A stretch of DNA of 64,000 nt from the NCBI GenBank assembly GCA_002448445.1, contig DJYC01000003.1, positions 26,063 to 90,062 on the forward strand, in the 5' to 3' direction. The stretch comes from Treponema sp. UBA6988. GTDB lineage: Bacteria > Spirochaetota > Spirochaetia > Treponematales > Treponemataceae. Shown here one piece after another: positions 1-8,811 of this stretch. The notes under the pieces were generated by a model that worked only from the letters and a program-made list of their open reading frames with translations, did no database searches and had not been told where the DNA came from. Position 1 is the first letter of the stretch. Every line of letters begins with the position of its first letter. A program made the translations under genes and the position numbers.

Positions 1-681
1 GAATTGCACGAACTTATTTGCATTCCTCCAGATGGTGTCGTGTTCATTCAGTTTTCTTCCTATTTAATAGAAAGCAATTCGGATTTGTCTGCCGCCTCTC
101 ATTTTATGAGTGATTGCCATTTGATCAGGCAAAAAGAAAATCCTGAGTTGGCAAAAAAGATAAGGGACTTGATTTACAAAATAAAAGCGACCCGTGAAAA
201 GAAAATTTTCTTTGCCGAAAGCCACTGCAAAATTTTGGTCTATGAAATTCTTCTGCTTGTTGGAGAATTGGTTTTAACGGAACGCAGTCAAAGCCTTGGA
301 CCTGAAAGTTTTTCCGACAAGTCTTGGGAATACATTCGCTTTGCTTGCAGCTACATTGCAGAGCATTCAAGGGAAAACATAAGCCAGTCCGAGGTTGCCG
401 AAAAAATTGGTCTTAGTCAGTATTATTTTTCAAAGCTATTCAACGAATACACAAAGATGAGCTTTCCTTCTTATCTTGCAAGCATAAGGGTTCAGAATGC
501 AATAAACCTTTTAGAAAACGAAAGGCTTTCCATTACGGACTGTGCCTTTGAAGCAGGCTTCCAGTCAACAACAACTTTTAACAAGCTTTTTCATGAACAG
601 ACGGGATGCAGCCCCAGGGAATACAGAAAACTCCATTCGCAAAATAAAGAAGAAGAAAAAGGCGGCAAATATGAATTATAA
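1..681 (+). CDS. AraC-family transcriptional regulator, 5' end outside window
   Basis: The frame is already open at the first base, so the N-terminus is missing; about 226 residues remain. Roughly the last 105 residues form the paired helix-turn-helix of the AraC/XylS family, with a recognisable first recognition helix (SEVAEKIGLSQYYFSKLF) and the closing CSPREYRKL motif. The preceding part would be the effector-binding and linker region and has no clear motif left. The stop codon overlaps the start of the following acetyltransferase by 11 bases, so the two are probably cotranscribed and the regulator may control that enzyme or the efflux gene beyond it. The effector cannot be inferred. Confidence 0.9.
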   Translation, partial: ELHELICIPPDGVVFIQFSSYLIESNSDLSAASHFMSDCHLIRQKENPELAKKIRDLIYKIKATREKKIFFAESHCKILVYEILLLVGELVLTERSQSLGPESFSDKSWEYIRFACSYIAEHSRENISQSEVAEKIGLSQYYFSKLFNEYTKMSFPSYLASIRVQNAINLLENERLSITDCAFEAGFQSTTTFNKLFHEQTGCSPREYRKLHSQNKEEEKGGKYEL

Positions 682-1162
682 AATCAGAATGGCAACAGAA
701 GATGATGCCCAGGCGGTTCACGATATTTACGGATTTTATGTACCCTTGGATTATGTAACCTTTACCATAGAAAATCCTGATGTTGAATCCTACCGTAAGA
801 AAATTTTATCTACGCTACAAAAATATCCCTTCCTTCTTGCCCAAGCTGATGATGGAAAAATTCTTGGCTATGCATGCGGTTCTCCGCTTAGACCCCACGA
901 TGCCTACCAGTGGAATGTTGAATGGACGATTGTTCTTGCTCCCGATGCACCAAGGCGTCAGGGAATTGCCACGAGCCTTTACAAAGAATTTTCCAGGATT
1001 CTGGAAAAGCAGGGCTACCGTTACATCTACGGTGTTTTGGTAGACACCAACCAGCCCAGCATTGAACTTCACAAGAGCCTTGGTTTTGTGGAAGTTGGAC
1101 ACTTTGACAACGCCGGATTCAAGCTTGGTTCTTGGCGGGGAATTGTTTGGATGACGAAGTAA
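671..1162 (+). CDS. GNAT N-acetyltransferase, phosphinothricin acetyltransferase-like
   Basis: This 163-residue single-domain GNAT protein should transfer an acetyl group from acetyl-CoA to a small amine. The acetyl-CoA loop is APRRQGIATSLYKEF (about residues 96-110), and the C-terminus has the pattern of the Pat/YncA (MnaT) subgroup: a conserved N-Q-P-S step, then LHKSLGFVEVG and a final G-x-W-R-x-x-V-W. Members of that subgroup acetylate phosphinothricin, methionine sulfone or similar amino-acid analogues; the actual substrate is not determined. The ATG inside the end of the AraC gene was chosen because it has an AAGGCGG-type ribosome site and matches the family's usual start. It lies just ahead of an efflux gene, consistent with a small resistance cluster. 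Confidence 0.88.
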   Translation: MNYKIRMATEDDAQAVHDIYGFYVPLDYVTFTIENPDVESYRKKILSTLQKYPFLLAQADDGKILGYACGSPLRPHDAYQWNVEWTIVLAPDAPRRQGIATSLYKEFSRILEKQGYRYIYGVLVDTNQPSIELHKSLGFVEVGHFDNAGFKLGSWRGIVWMTK

Positions 1163-1260
1163 ATCGGAAAGATGGAAGAAACTCCAAAAAATCCCTTGCC
1201 ACTTGCGAAAGTTTTGTAGACAGGTTACAATTAATTATTCTTTAATAAAAGGAGGTTTTT

Positions 1261-1299
1261 ATGATTATCTGTAGAGATAGTTCTCCATGCAAGGCTTGA
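1261..1299 (+). CDS. Candidate 12-residue leader peptide of the MFS exporter
   Basis: A strong AGGAGG site five bases upstream precedes an ATG that encodes MIICRDSSPCKA and a stop. It is too short for ordinary gene finding, but its ribosome site is the best in this neighbourhood and it ends inside the loop of the first of several competing hairpins. Small drug-stalled leader peptides of this kind precede erm, mef and tet resistance genes. Translation of this one is inferred, not shown. Confidence 0.5.
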   Translation: MIICRDSSPCKA

Positions 1300-1372
1300 G
1301 GACTCTGCATGGAGGAAAATGAATTCCTCAGGCTTTGCTCTTTTGTTTTTAGAAAAATAAAGAGGAGCAAAG
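1283..1372 (+). promoter_or_regulatory. Candidate translational attenuator of the MFS exporter
   Basis: Four inverted repeats follow the leader start codon. A perfect 9-bp stem joins CTCCATGCA (1283-1291) to TGCATGGAG (1306-1314). An alternative stem pairs GCTTGAGGA (1294-1302) with TCCTCAGGC (1325-1333), which would break the first. A third pairs GAGGAA (1312-1317) with TTCCTC (1324-1329). A perfect 8-bp stem joins CTTTGCTC (1333-1340) to GAGCAAAG (1365-1372), and its 3' arm covers the GAGGAG ribosome site of the exporter at 1362-1367. This mutually exclusive layout is that of a leader-peptide-controlled switch. Function is inferred from structure only. Confidence 0.6.
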
Positions 1373-1375
1373 AAA

Positions 1376-2701
1376 ATGAAATACTTAGAAAAAGACTTAA
1401 AAAACTTCTACATACTTTGGAGCTCTCAAAGTGTGTCTCAACTCGGAAGCGCAATGACGGCTTTTGCCCTGACGCTTTGGCTGTATGAAAAGACAGGTTC
1501 TGCGCTTAGCACTGCGGCTTTAACAATCTGCACCTATGCCCCCTATGTTCTTATGAGCATTTTTGCAGGAGCCATTTCCGACAAGTTCGACAAAAAGAAA
1601 ACCATGCTCACTTGCGATAGTTTTGCCGCACTCTGCACTGTTATTGTTTTTGTGCTCTACAAGACAAAACTGCTTTCTGTGTGGCATTTGTATGCAGTAA
1701 ATGTGCTTTCTGGACTTATGAATACTGTTCAGCAGCCGGCATCGGAAGTTGCCTACACGCTCATAACTCCCAAAAGGTTCTACCAGAAAACAAGCGGGCT
1801 CCAGTCTTTGTCGCGTTCAATCATTTCTATCGGGAACCCCTTGCTTGCATCTGCATTGTATGGGCTTGCAGGGCTTGACCTTGTGATTGCGCTGGACTTG
1901 CTTTCGTTTGCAATTGCATTTGTGGCACTGGCATTTTTTGTAAGGCTTGAAAAATTTTTTTCAAAGGCAAACGCTAAAGAAAATGTGCTTAAGCTTGCAA
2001 AAGATGGCTTGCGTTTCCTAAAGGAAAATCCAATTCCCCTTCACATAATTCTTTTTATGTCCGGGGTGAATCTGATTGCATCTGCCTTTAACGCAACCCT
2101 GCCCGCGGAAATTATTCCCCGCGCTGGTAATGCGGTGCTTGGACTTGTAACTTCATGCTCTGGCATTGCAATGGCGGTTGGAAGCCTTATTGCGACTGTC
2201 ATGCCAAAACCCAAGGACAGGGTAAGGGTTATTTTTCTTTCCATGCTATTTTCTCTTGGAACAGAAAATTTCCTTCTTGCCTTTTCGCGAAGTCCCATCG
2301 TATGGTGCGCGGCTCAAATTTTGGGCTGGATTTTTGTTCCTGTGATGGGGGCAAATCAAAACGTCATCATGCGCAATGTGATTCCTGTGGACTTGCAGGG
2401 GCGGGTCTACGCTTGTAGAAACACCTTGCAGTTCTTTACAATTCCAATTGGACTTGCACTTGGCGGATTCATGGTGGATAAAGTCTGTGAACCCTTTATG
2501 AGCGCAAATTCTTCCAACAGAATTCTTTCGTTGCTTTTTGGAAGCGGAAAAGGATCTGGTGCGGCTTTGATGATGTTCATTCTTGGCCTTGCAGGTACAA
2601 GCTATTGCCTTGTCTCATGGGCCAATCTGAAAAAATACAAGTATTCAGAAAGTGATGAAGATAAGGGTGAAGACAAAATAGAAGAAGCTAAGGTCTTGTA
2701 A
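1376..2701 (+). CDS. MFS efflux transporter (DHA3/MefA-like)
   Basis: A 441-residue, 12-helix major facilitator protein. The N-terminus (FYILWSSQSVSQLGSAMTAF, then LWLYEKTGSAL) and the short loop SDKFDKKK, a form of motif A between helices 2 and 3, resemble the MefA/Tet(V)-type drug:H+ antiporters that expel macrolides or tetracyclines across the inner membrane. A 25-residue charged tail (rich in D, E and K) extends the cytoplasmic C-terminus. GAGGAG nine bases upstream sets the start, and this site is inside a hairpin of the leader described above. The substrate is unknown; the family and the leader point to an inducible antibiotic or bile-type compound exporter. Confidence 0.88.
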   Translation: MKYLEKDLKNFYILWSSQSVSQLGSAMTAFALTLWLYEKTGSALSTAALTICTYAPYVLMSIFAGAISDKFDKKKTMLTCDSFAALCTVIVFVLYKTKLLSVWHLYAVNVLSGLMNTVQQPASEVAYTLITPKRFYQKTSGLQSLSRSIISIGNPLLASALYGLAGLDLVIALDLLSFAIAFVALAFFVRLEKFFSKANAKENVLKLAKDGLRFLKENPIPLHIILFMSGVNLIASAFNATLPAEIIPRAGNAVLGLVTSCSGIAMAVGSLIATVMPKPKDRVRVIFLSMLFSLGTENFLLAFSRSPIVWCAAQILGWIFVPVMGANQNVIMRNVIPVDLQGRVYACRNTLQFFTIPIGLALGGFMVDKVCEPFMSANSSNRILSLLFGSGKGSGAALMMFILGLAGTSYCLVSWANLKKYKYSESDEDKGEDKIEEAKVL

Positions 2702-2709
2702 AAAAGAGG

Positions 2710-2748
2710 GCAAACTCGAAGCATATAAGGGCTTTGGGTTTGCTTTCT
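2710..2748 (+). terminator. Weak candidate terminator after MFS gene
   Basis: GCAAACTC and GGGTTTGC form an 8-bp stem with one G-T pair, followed by TTTCTT. The loop is long and the T run is interrupted, so this is a weak intrinsic terminator. Confidence 0.35.
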
Positions 2749-2837
2749 TAAAAAATCGTCATTTAGAAAAGCCTTTAATTTTTTTTACATTTAGAGTATT
2801 CTAAAAACAATCTAAGGAGACAATGCCATTAACTTTG

Positions 2838-2904
2838 TGTCATTCTGAGCTTGACTCAGAATCTCAGATTACGATAGAGATGCCGAAACTAGTTCGGTAT
2901 GACA
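2838..2904. repeat. Dispersed intergenic palindromic repeat
   Basis: The segment begins TGTCATTC and ends GTATGACA, giving imperfect terminal inverted repeats around inner palindromic parts (TTCTGAGCTTGACTCAGAA and CCGAAACTAGTTCGG). It resembles the TGTCATNCNGA...ATGACA class of non-coding palindromes scattered in many genomes; the repeat at 58415-58445 belongs to the same class. It separates two genes on the same strand and could act as a processed RNA structure or terminator. Confidence 0.6.
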
Positions 2905-2941
2905 GTGCGTTATGTTGATATGGCACTGGGAAGGAGAATGT

Positions 2942-3418
2942 ATGGAAAACAAAAAAGCTCTTGTAGTCATAGACTTGCAAAATGACATTACAAAGCACTA
3001 CAAGGATATAATTGCTAATGTTAATACTGCAATAGATTGGGCTAAGTCAGAAGGAATGCAGGTTGTGTATATTACGCACCACAACAGGATTCCCTTCATT
3101 CACGCTTTTATAGCCGGGACAAAAGGAGCAGAACTTGTTCCAGAAATGAAAATCGTTTCGGATAATATTTTTGCAAAAGAAAAGGGTAATGCACTTACAA
3201 GCAAGGATTTTGCCGCATTCATCAAAGACAATAGCCTAAAGGAATTTTATGTAGCCGGAGCAGATGCCACTGCCTGCGTAAAAGCCACTTGCGTTAATAT
3301 GAAAAAATCATCTTATGCCGTTCATGTTATTTCTGATTGCGTTACAAGTTACAATCTTAAAAAACTGGATAAAATGTTTTCTTACTATAAGAAAAAAGGC
3401 TGCGAAGTAAAAATCTAA
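2942..3418 (+). CDS. Isochorismatase-family cysteine hydrolase
   Basis: The 158-residue product has the Asp-Lys-Cys layout of the isochorismatase superfamily: Asp11 in VVIDLQND, a lysine around residues 79-81 (FAKEKGNAL) and Cys112 in GADATACVKAT. These enzymes hydrolyse isochorismate, nicotinamide, N-carbamoyl amines or related amides; sequence alone does not choose among them. It is at the short end for the family (often 170-210 residues). The ATG at base 2942 was preferred over an upstream in-frame ATG because GGAAGGAG sits just before it. A GNAT gene follows after 22 bases, so the two are likely cotranscribed. Confidence 0.88.
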   Translation: MENKKALVVIDLQNDITKHYKDIIANVNTAIDWAKSEGMQVVYITHHNRIPFIHAFIAGTKGAELVPEMKIVSDNIFAKEKGNALTSKDFAAFIKDNSLKEFYVAGADATACVKATCVNMKKSSYAVHVISDCVTSYNLKKLDKMFSYYKKKGCEVKI

Positions 3419-3440
3419 CAGACTACATGGCTGGTGAAAA

Positions 3441-3902
3441 ATGATTGTAAGAAAAGCTACCTTGGCCGATGTTTCTAGTTTAAAACCACTCTACCTTGAG
3501 CTTGAAAAAGATGCGGTAAAATTCCAGCCGGAGCATTTTGTGATTGGTAACCGTGACGAAGTTTTTTTTGAAGGAATCATCAAAAGTCAAAATCAGGATA
3601 TTTTGCTTGCTGAACTTGAAGGGCAAGTTGTTGGTTTTGCTCATGTGATGATTTTGGAACAAAAAAGAATTCCTTGCTTAAAGGCCGAGAGGGTTATTTA
3701 TCTTCAGGATTTGGATGTTTCAGAAAAATTCAGAAGCAGGGGAATTGGAGCCAAACTGATAGAAGCCTGCAAGGAATATGGAAAAAGTCATGGCGCGGAT
3801 TTTATGAGGACACAAGTCTTCCCCCAGAATGTAAGGGGGATGAGTTTTTATGAACGCCAAGGTTTTTCTGAAAAGATGAAGACAATAGAAACCTATCTGT
3901 AA
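3441..3902 (+). CDS. GNAT N-acetyltransferase
   Basis: A single-domain GNAT of 153 residues. The acetyl-CoA binding loop is SEKFRSRGIGAKLIEAC near residues 94-110, preceded by the beta-4 strand (VIYLQDLDV), and the C-terminal SFYERQGFSE is the usual beta-6 turn. No feature identifies the amine substrate. It follows the isochorismatase-like gene on the same strand and is convergent with the chemoreceptor gene eight bases later. Confidence 0.88.
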   Translation: MIVRKATLADVSSLKPLYLELEKDAVKFQPEHFVIGNRDEVFFEGIIKSQNQDILLAELEGQVVGFAHVMILEQKRIPCLKAERVIYLQDLDVSEKFRSRGIGAKLIEACKEYGKSHGADFMRTQVFPQNVRGMSFYERQGFSEKMKTIETYL

Positions 3903-3910
3903 TAAAATAA

Positions 3911-5989
3911 TTACAGCTGGAACTGGTTTATCTGTTCTCCTATTCCGTCGATTGCATCTTTTAGCTTAGACGAAATGCTTACGAGTTCGCTTCCTGTTTC
4001 GTTGATTTTGCGTGCACCGTTTGCCATGTTGTCCATGCTGCGGTTCATGTTTACGGATGATTCCTGCAATTGGTGTACGGCCTGGAGAATCATCTGGTTG
4101 CCGTCCCGCATTTCGGCAGATGAGCTTTTTACTTCGCTTGTCGTGTCGTTCATGTCGTGAAGGGATTCGATTATCTGCTTGGAGCCAATCTTTTGTTCTT
4201 CCATTGCAGCCTTGATTTGGCGCACCAGCTGATCCGTCTCCTTGATTTTTGACGATACGGAGTTGAATGCATCGCTTGATTCAAGGGATGCGGCTACAAC
4301 TTCTTCTATGGATTCCTGTATGTTCACGAGCTGGTTTCCGATAGTCTTTGACTGCTCACTTGAGGTTTCGCTAAGCTTTCGGATTTCATCTGCAACAACG
4401 CTGAATCCCTTTCCTGCATCTCCTGCATGGGCAGCTTCGATTGCGGCATTCATGGCAAGAAGGTTCGTCTGTTCTGCTATGGCAGAAATAGCAGCGTTTG
4501 CTTCTTGCAATAGTTGGGACTGGGTTTCAATTTGGGTGATGCGGTCATTTACGGCCTGTTGCTTTTCCGCTCCTGTCTGCGTGTCTTTTTGGAGTGACTC
4601 AAATGACTGGGCCATTTTTTCCACGCTTGATGTTACGGACGTTATGTTTCCTATCATCTCTTCTACGGCGGCACTGGCTTCTGAAACCCCTGCGGCCTGT
4701 CCTGCTATCATTGTTTCTAGGGACTTTATGTTGGATGCAATCTGGTTTACGGCACCCGCAGTTTCTTCAACGTCATTTCCTTGGTTCTCTATTTGCGACG
4801 TTACGCTTGAGATGTCGTTCAGAATTTGCCCTATGGCGTTTGAGGTGTCTTCCGTACTTGCCCCAAGATCTTCACCTGCATAAGAAAGTACATTCTTGGA
4901 TCTTTTTAGCTCAACCATTATGTCCCTTAGCTTTTCTGTAAAGCGGTTGAATCCGTTTGAAATTTCACCTATCTCGTCATTCATGTTGTAGTCAAGTCGG
5001 TTTGACAAGTCTGCATTTCCGCTTGAGATTTCTGTCATGGCCGTGGCAATTTTTTTGAGTGGATGGGAAATTCTTATTGCAACAAAGAAGGAGCTTGCCA
5101 AGGCTACCACAAGAACTCCTAGTGACAGCAAAATTAGCGTGTTCATATTGTGGTTTATTTCTTTGTAGAGTTCTTTGAGAGGGCCTATTGTTATCAAGGT
5201 CCATCCGCAGAGATTGGGCATCTTTCTTGCGGCAAAATATTGGTCGGAATTCTTTAGGTTCAAGTATGGGGCGTCGTCTGGAATTTCTGTTGCTAAGTCG
5301 GAAAATCCGTACTCGGTATAGAAATTGTCCTTGGCAACTTTTGAAGTGTCAGGATTGGTAACGTATACTCCGTTTTCATCTACCATGAATGCCTGTCCGC
5401 TTGGCGTAAGCTGTACTCCCTCTACAAGGGACACAACTTCATCCAAGATAAGGTCAACACCAACAAGGCCTGCAAATTCTCCCCTTTTGTTCTTAAAGGT
5501 TCTTGAAAGGGTTACGACTATTCCTTTTGACTGCTCGTCTATGTAAGGGTTTGAGAATACTGTCCTGCCCATGTTGTTTTTTGCGTTTATGTACCAGGAG
5601 CGGCTGGATTCATCAAAGTCGGATGGCGCTATCCAGTGTATGTTTGTGTAGGTGAATCCTCCCTTGCAAGTTGGGGTTGCGCTGGAGACATAAATCATGG
5701 AGTATTCAGGAATTCCTGCTGCCTGCGCTATAAGGAATTCCTCTATTGGTTCCCTTGAATATTCATCCAAATTTTCCATATATGATATGACGGTTTCTAT
5801 TGTTCTCTGGGGTTTTTCAAGAAAATTCGCTATCTGTCCGTTTACGTTTTCGACTTGCAACTTGGTGACTTCGCTTATCTGTTTTTTGAGGGATGCCTTG
5901 TGGGAAATAAAAATAGGAATAATCAGTACAAGTATTGCAAAGAGCGTGAGGGCTGCTTGGCTTAGCATGAGTTGGCGGCGAATTCTCAT
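3911..5989 (-). CDS. Methyl-accepting chemotaxis protein with dCache sensor
   Basis: A 692-residue transmembrane chemoreceptor. From the chosen start it has a membrane helix at about residues 8-30, a periplasmic double-Cache-type ligand domain to about 275, a second membrane helix near 285-305 (TLILLSLGVLVVALASS), a HAMP linker, and a long coiled-coil signalling domain whose tip reads HAGDAGKGFSVVADEIRKL. It would pass small-ligand binding to CheA/CheW and flagellar switching. There is no C-terminal pentapeptide tether for CheR/CheB. The ATG before RIRRQLML was taken because GGAG precedes it and the helix starts directly after; an upstream in-frame ATG would run into the divergent gene. It shares a 116-bp divergent promoter region with the ABC exporter. 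Confidence 0.95.
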   Translation of the reverse strand: MRIRRQLMLSQAALTLFAILVLIIPIFISHKASLKKQISEVTKLQVENVNGQIANFLEKPQRTIETVISYMENLDEYSREPIEEFLIAQAAGIPEYSMIYVSSATPTCKGGFTYTNIHWIAPSDFDESSRSWYINAKNNMGRTVFSNPYIDEQSKGIVVTLSRTFKNKRGEFAGLVGVDLILDEVVSLVEGVQLTPSGQAFMVDENGVYVTNPDTSKVAKDNFYTEYGFSDLATEIPDDAPYLNLKNSDQYFAARKMPNLCGWTLITIGPLKELYKEINHNMNTLILLSLGVLVVALASSFFVAIRISHPLKKIATAMTEISSGNADLSNRLDYNMNDEIGEISNGFNRFTEKLRDIMVELKRSKNVLSYAGEDLGASTEDTSNAIGQILNDISSVTSQIENQGNDVEETAGAVNQIASNIKSLETMIAGQAAGVSEASAAVEEMIGNITSVTSSVEKMAQSFESLQKDTQTGAEKQQAVNDRITQIETQSQLLQEANAAISAIAEQTNLLAMNAAIEAAHAGDAGKGFSVVADEIRKLSETSSEQSKTIGNQLVNIQESIEEVVAASLESSDAFNSVSSKIKETDQLVRQIKAAMEEQKIGSKQIIESLHDMNDTTSEVKSSSAEMRDGNQMILQAVHQLQESSVNMNRSMDNMANGARKINETGSELVSISSKLKDAIDGIGEQINQFQL

Positions 5990-6105
5990 ATTTTGTCTCC
6001 ATTTTTGCAAATTAAGTCTACATGCTTCTATTGTACTATAACATTCTGGAAAAGCAACTACAAAAAAGGGTAGTTTTTGAAAAAAAAGTTTGATATATTT
6101 GAATA

Positions 6106-7839
6106 ATGAATTATAATGACAAGCCACTTAAGGTTTTTTTTAGCTATTACAGACCACACCTGGATCTTTTTGTTGCCGACATGATATGTGCTTTTTTTAT
6201 TGCCGTAATCGATGTCTCCTTCCCCTTCGTAACAAGGCATCTTTTAAATACCCTCATTCCTAAGGGCGCCATGAGGCTTTTCTTTTGTATGATAGCCTTT
6301 ATGCTTGCTGTATATTGCATACGCTGGGTTTGCGTTTGGTTTGTAAATTACTGGGGCCACGTTTTTGGCGTAAAAGTAGAGACGGATATGCGGCGCGATG
6401 TTTTTTCCAAACTGGAGAAACAAAGCTTTTCTTTTTTTGACACCCATCTTACAGGCCACCTGATGAGCCGGGTTACAACCGATCTTTTTGAAGTTACCGA
6501 ACTTGCCCATCACGGCCCGGAAGACATAATGACTTCTTTGCTTACCCTTTTGGGAAGCTTTTTCATTCTTCTTAGAATCCGCTGGGAACTGGCATTTGTT
6601 GTCTTTGCCTTTTTGCCCCTTGTTATTTTTATTGCTATTAGAAACAGAAAAAGGCTTTCGGAAAGTTCAAGGCTTGTAAAAGAGAAAACCGCAGTCATAA
6701 ATGGGGCCTTGGAAAATTCGCTTACGGGAATTCGTGTTACACAGGGCTTTACGGCGGAATCACTTGAAGTGGAAAAATTTGCCCAAAGCAATATAACTTA
6801 TAAGGAAAGCAAAAAAGACTTTTACAAGGTAATGTCTACTTTTCATGCAAACGTAGATTTTTTTATGGCTCTGCTTTCGCTTTTGGTAGTTGCACTGGGC
6901 GGATATTTTATTATGCAGAAAAAAATGACTCTTCCCGATTTGATTGCTGCAAATCTCTTTGTTGCAACTTTTACAAATCCAGTAAGAAAACTTGTTAATT
7001 TTAGCGTTGAGCAATTTTCTACCGGAATGGCTGGCTTTAACCGTTTCCTGGAAATCATGAGGACAGACACTTCCATAAAAGAGGCTGATGATGCTGTGGA
7101 ACTTTTGAGTGCCAGGGGAAACATAAGCTTTAAGAACGTATGCTTTTCTTACAATGAAAAAACAAGTGTCCTGGAAAACATCAATCTGGAAATAAAGGCT
7201 GGTGAACATTTTGCCTTTGTTGGCGAAAGCGGTGGCGGCAAGACTACCATTTGCAACTTGATTCCCCGCTTTTACGAAGTTACGGGCGGTTCTATTTCTC
7301 TTGACGGAATTGATCTAAAAAGAATAAAGCTTGAAAATTTGCGCAGGCAGATTGGCCTTGTCCAACAGGATGTGTTTTTGTTTGCAGGGACAATAAAAGA
7401 AAATATTGCTTACGGAAAACCCAATGCCACTGATGATGAAATAATTACTGCTGCAAAACGCGCGGAGATTCACGATGACATAATGAAAATGCCCGAAGGT
7501 TACGATAGCCTTGTGGGAGAGCGGGGGCTAAAACTTTCTGGCGGTCAGAAGCAAAGAATTTCAATTGCTCGCTGCTTCCTAAAGAATCCTCCAATTCTGA
7601 TTCTTGACGAAGCTACAAGCGCCTTGGATTCGGCTACAGAGCTTAAAATCCAAAACGCTTTTGATGAGCTTTCAAAGGGAAGGACAACACTTGTGATTGC
7701 GCACAGGCTTTCCACAATAAAAAATGCCGACAAGATTGCGGTGGTTGAAGGTAAGAACATCACTGAATGTGGAAGCCATCATGAGCTTATTTCTTTGGGA
7801 GGAAAATACGCATCCCTGTGGAAGAACCAAAGTGTCTAG
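6106..7839 (+). CDS. ABC transporter, fused permease and ATPase (MsbA/LmrA type)
   Basis: A 577-residue half-transporter that should work as a homodimeric exporter in the inner membrane. Residues 1-310 carry six membrane helices; the ATPase half has Walker A GESGGGKT, signature LSGGQKQR, Walker B ILILDEATSALD and the switch histidine in IAHRLST. Substrates of this class include lipids, peptides and drugs; none is indicated here. No Shine-Dalgarno is visible before the ATG, and a TATATT box ends six bases upstream, so translation may start at the mRNA 5' end. It is divergent from the chemoreceptor and convergent with the peroxidase operon. Confidence 0.93.
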   Translation: MNYNDKPLKVFFSYYRPHLDLFVADMICAFFIAVIDVSFPFVTRHLLNTLIPKGAMRLFFCMIAFMLAVYCIRWVCVWFVNYWGHVFGVKVETDMRRDVFSKLEKQSFSFFDTHLTGHLMSRVTTDLFEVTELAHHGPEDIMTSLLTLLGSFFILLRIRWELAFVVFAFLPLVIFIAIRNRKRLSESSRLVKEKTAVINGALENSLTGIRVTQGFTAESLEVEKFAQSNITYKESKKDFYKVMSTFHANVDFFMALLSLLVVALGGYFIMQKKMTLPDLIAANLFVATFTNPVRKLVNFSVEQFSTGMAGFNRFLEIMRTDTSIKEADDAVELLSARGNISFKNVCFSYNEKTSVLENINLEIKAGEHFAFVGESGGGKTTICNLIPRFYEVTGGSISLDGIDLKRIKLENLRRQIGLVQQDVFLFAGTIKENIAYGKPNATDDEIITAAKRAEIHDDIMKMPEGYDSLVGERGLKLSGGQKQRISIARCFLKNPPILILDEATSALDSATELKIQNAFDELSKGRTTLVIAHRLSTIKNADKIAVVEGKNITECGSHHELISLGGKYASLWKNQSV

Positions 7840-7846
7840 TCCTTTT

Positions 7847-8386
7847 TTACAGCAATGATTTGATGCATTCCTCAACTTTACTGATGTCTGCCGTTGGCTC
7901 AAACCTTGCAACCACATTCCCGGAACGGACAACTATGAATTTTGTAAAGTTCCATTTGATATCCGGCTTTTTTGCCCACTCAGGATCTGCTTCGGAAAAC
8001 ATTTTTTCAAGCAGGGGCTTGTACTGGTGTTCATCAAAACCTTCAAAACCCTTTTGTGACTTTAGGTAAGTGTAAAGGGGGAGTTCGTTTGCTCCGTTTA
8101 CGTCTGATTTTTTCATCTGCTCAAAAGTTGTGTTGTAATGAATAGAACAAAACTCGTGGATTTCATCATCGGTACCTGGTGCCTGTCCTCCAAACTGGTT
8201 GCATGGAATGTCCAGAATTTCAAGTCCCTTTTCGTGGTAGTCCTTGTAGAGCTTTTCTATTGGTGCGTATTGTGGTGTAAAGCCGCATCCTGTTGCTGTG
8301 TTAACAATAAGGATAACCTTGCCTTTGTACTGGGAAAGTTTAACTGTTTGACCCTTTCCTGTAGTCAATTCGTAATCGTAAATCAT
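7847..8386 (-). CDS. Glutathione peroxidase family thiol peroxidase
   Basis: A 179-residue peroxidase of the GPx family that reduces hydrogen peroxide or organic hydroperoxides. The peroxidatic residue is Cys34 in NTATGCGFTPQ, not selenocysteine, and the other active-site parts are present: the glutamine of CNQFGGQ, and WNFTKF. Cysteine-type bacterial members usually take electrons from thioredoxin, so that is the likely partner. It is the last gene of a three-gene operon after a flavodoxin and an OhrR-type regulator, spaced by nine bases with an AGGAGG site, which fits a peroxide-induced defence role. Confidence 0.93.
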   Translation of the reverse strand: MIYDYELTTGKGQTVKLSQYKGKVILIVNTATGCGFTPQYAPIEKLYKDYHEKGLEILDIPCNQFGGQAPGTDDEIHEFCSIHYNTTFEQMKKSDVNGANELPLYTYLKSQKGFEGFDEHQYKPLLEKMFSEADPEWAKKPDIKWNFTKFIVVRSGNVVARFEPTADISKVEECIKSLL

Positions 8387-8394
8387 TTTTCCTC

Positions 8395-8802
8395 CTATTT
8401 GTATTGCCTTGCAAATTCGGCAATTGCTTTTAAGTCATCTTCATTTGGCCTTCCTTTGTGGAGCCATTTGAATTCTCCCTTGCAGTGGAATTCCTTTTCG
8501 TCCATAGGAATACCCACTTTGCTTGCTTCTGCCTTAACCTTTTTGTAGGTTGAATTTAGCATTGCCGCTGAACCAAAGTTCACGATTTTTCCAACCTTGC
8601 TTTTGTCCAGCGATTTTATGAATGCCTTTACTTCCGGGTCAATGTCAAAGGCATAGTAAGAATTTCCAAGAAAGAGAATGTCCGTGGCTTCTGTTACTGG
8701 CTCGCTTAAAGGCAAGGCCTCTACACCCAGTTCTTGGGCAATAGCTTCTGCAAGCTTTTTTGTGTTTCCCGTCTTTGTGTAGAATCTAACGGCAAATTTC
8801 AC
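8395..8802 (-). CDS. Flavodoxin-like electron carrier
   Basis: A 135-residue flavodoxin-fold protein. The FMN phosphate loop is YTKTGNTKKLA near residues 8-18 and LGNSYYAFDI holds the second flavin loop. It would carry electrons at low potential in the cytoplasm. The start is GTG, fixed by GGAGGTTAAA directly before it. Position between the OhrR-like regulator and the peroxidase suggests it supplies reducing power to the peroxide defence or to a repair enzyme. The domain is shorter than classical flavodoxins (140-170 residues). Confidence 0.85.
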   Translation of the reverse strand: MKFAVRFYTKTGNTKKLAEAIAQELGVEALPLSEPVTEATDILFLGNSYYAFDIDPEVKAFIKSLDKSKVGKIVNFGSAAMLNSTYKKVKAEASKVGIPMDEKEFHCKGEFKWLHKGRPNEDDLKAIAEFARQYK

Positions 8803-8811
8803 TTTAACCTC

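Noticed and set aside
4242..4883. Long open frame on the plus strand opposite the chemoreceptor
   Set aside because: It is antisense to the conserved signalling domain, has no ribosome site and encodes serine- and alanine-rich low-complexity sequence expected from the reverse of coiled-coil codons.
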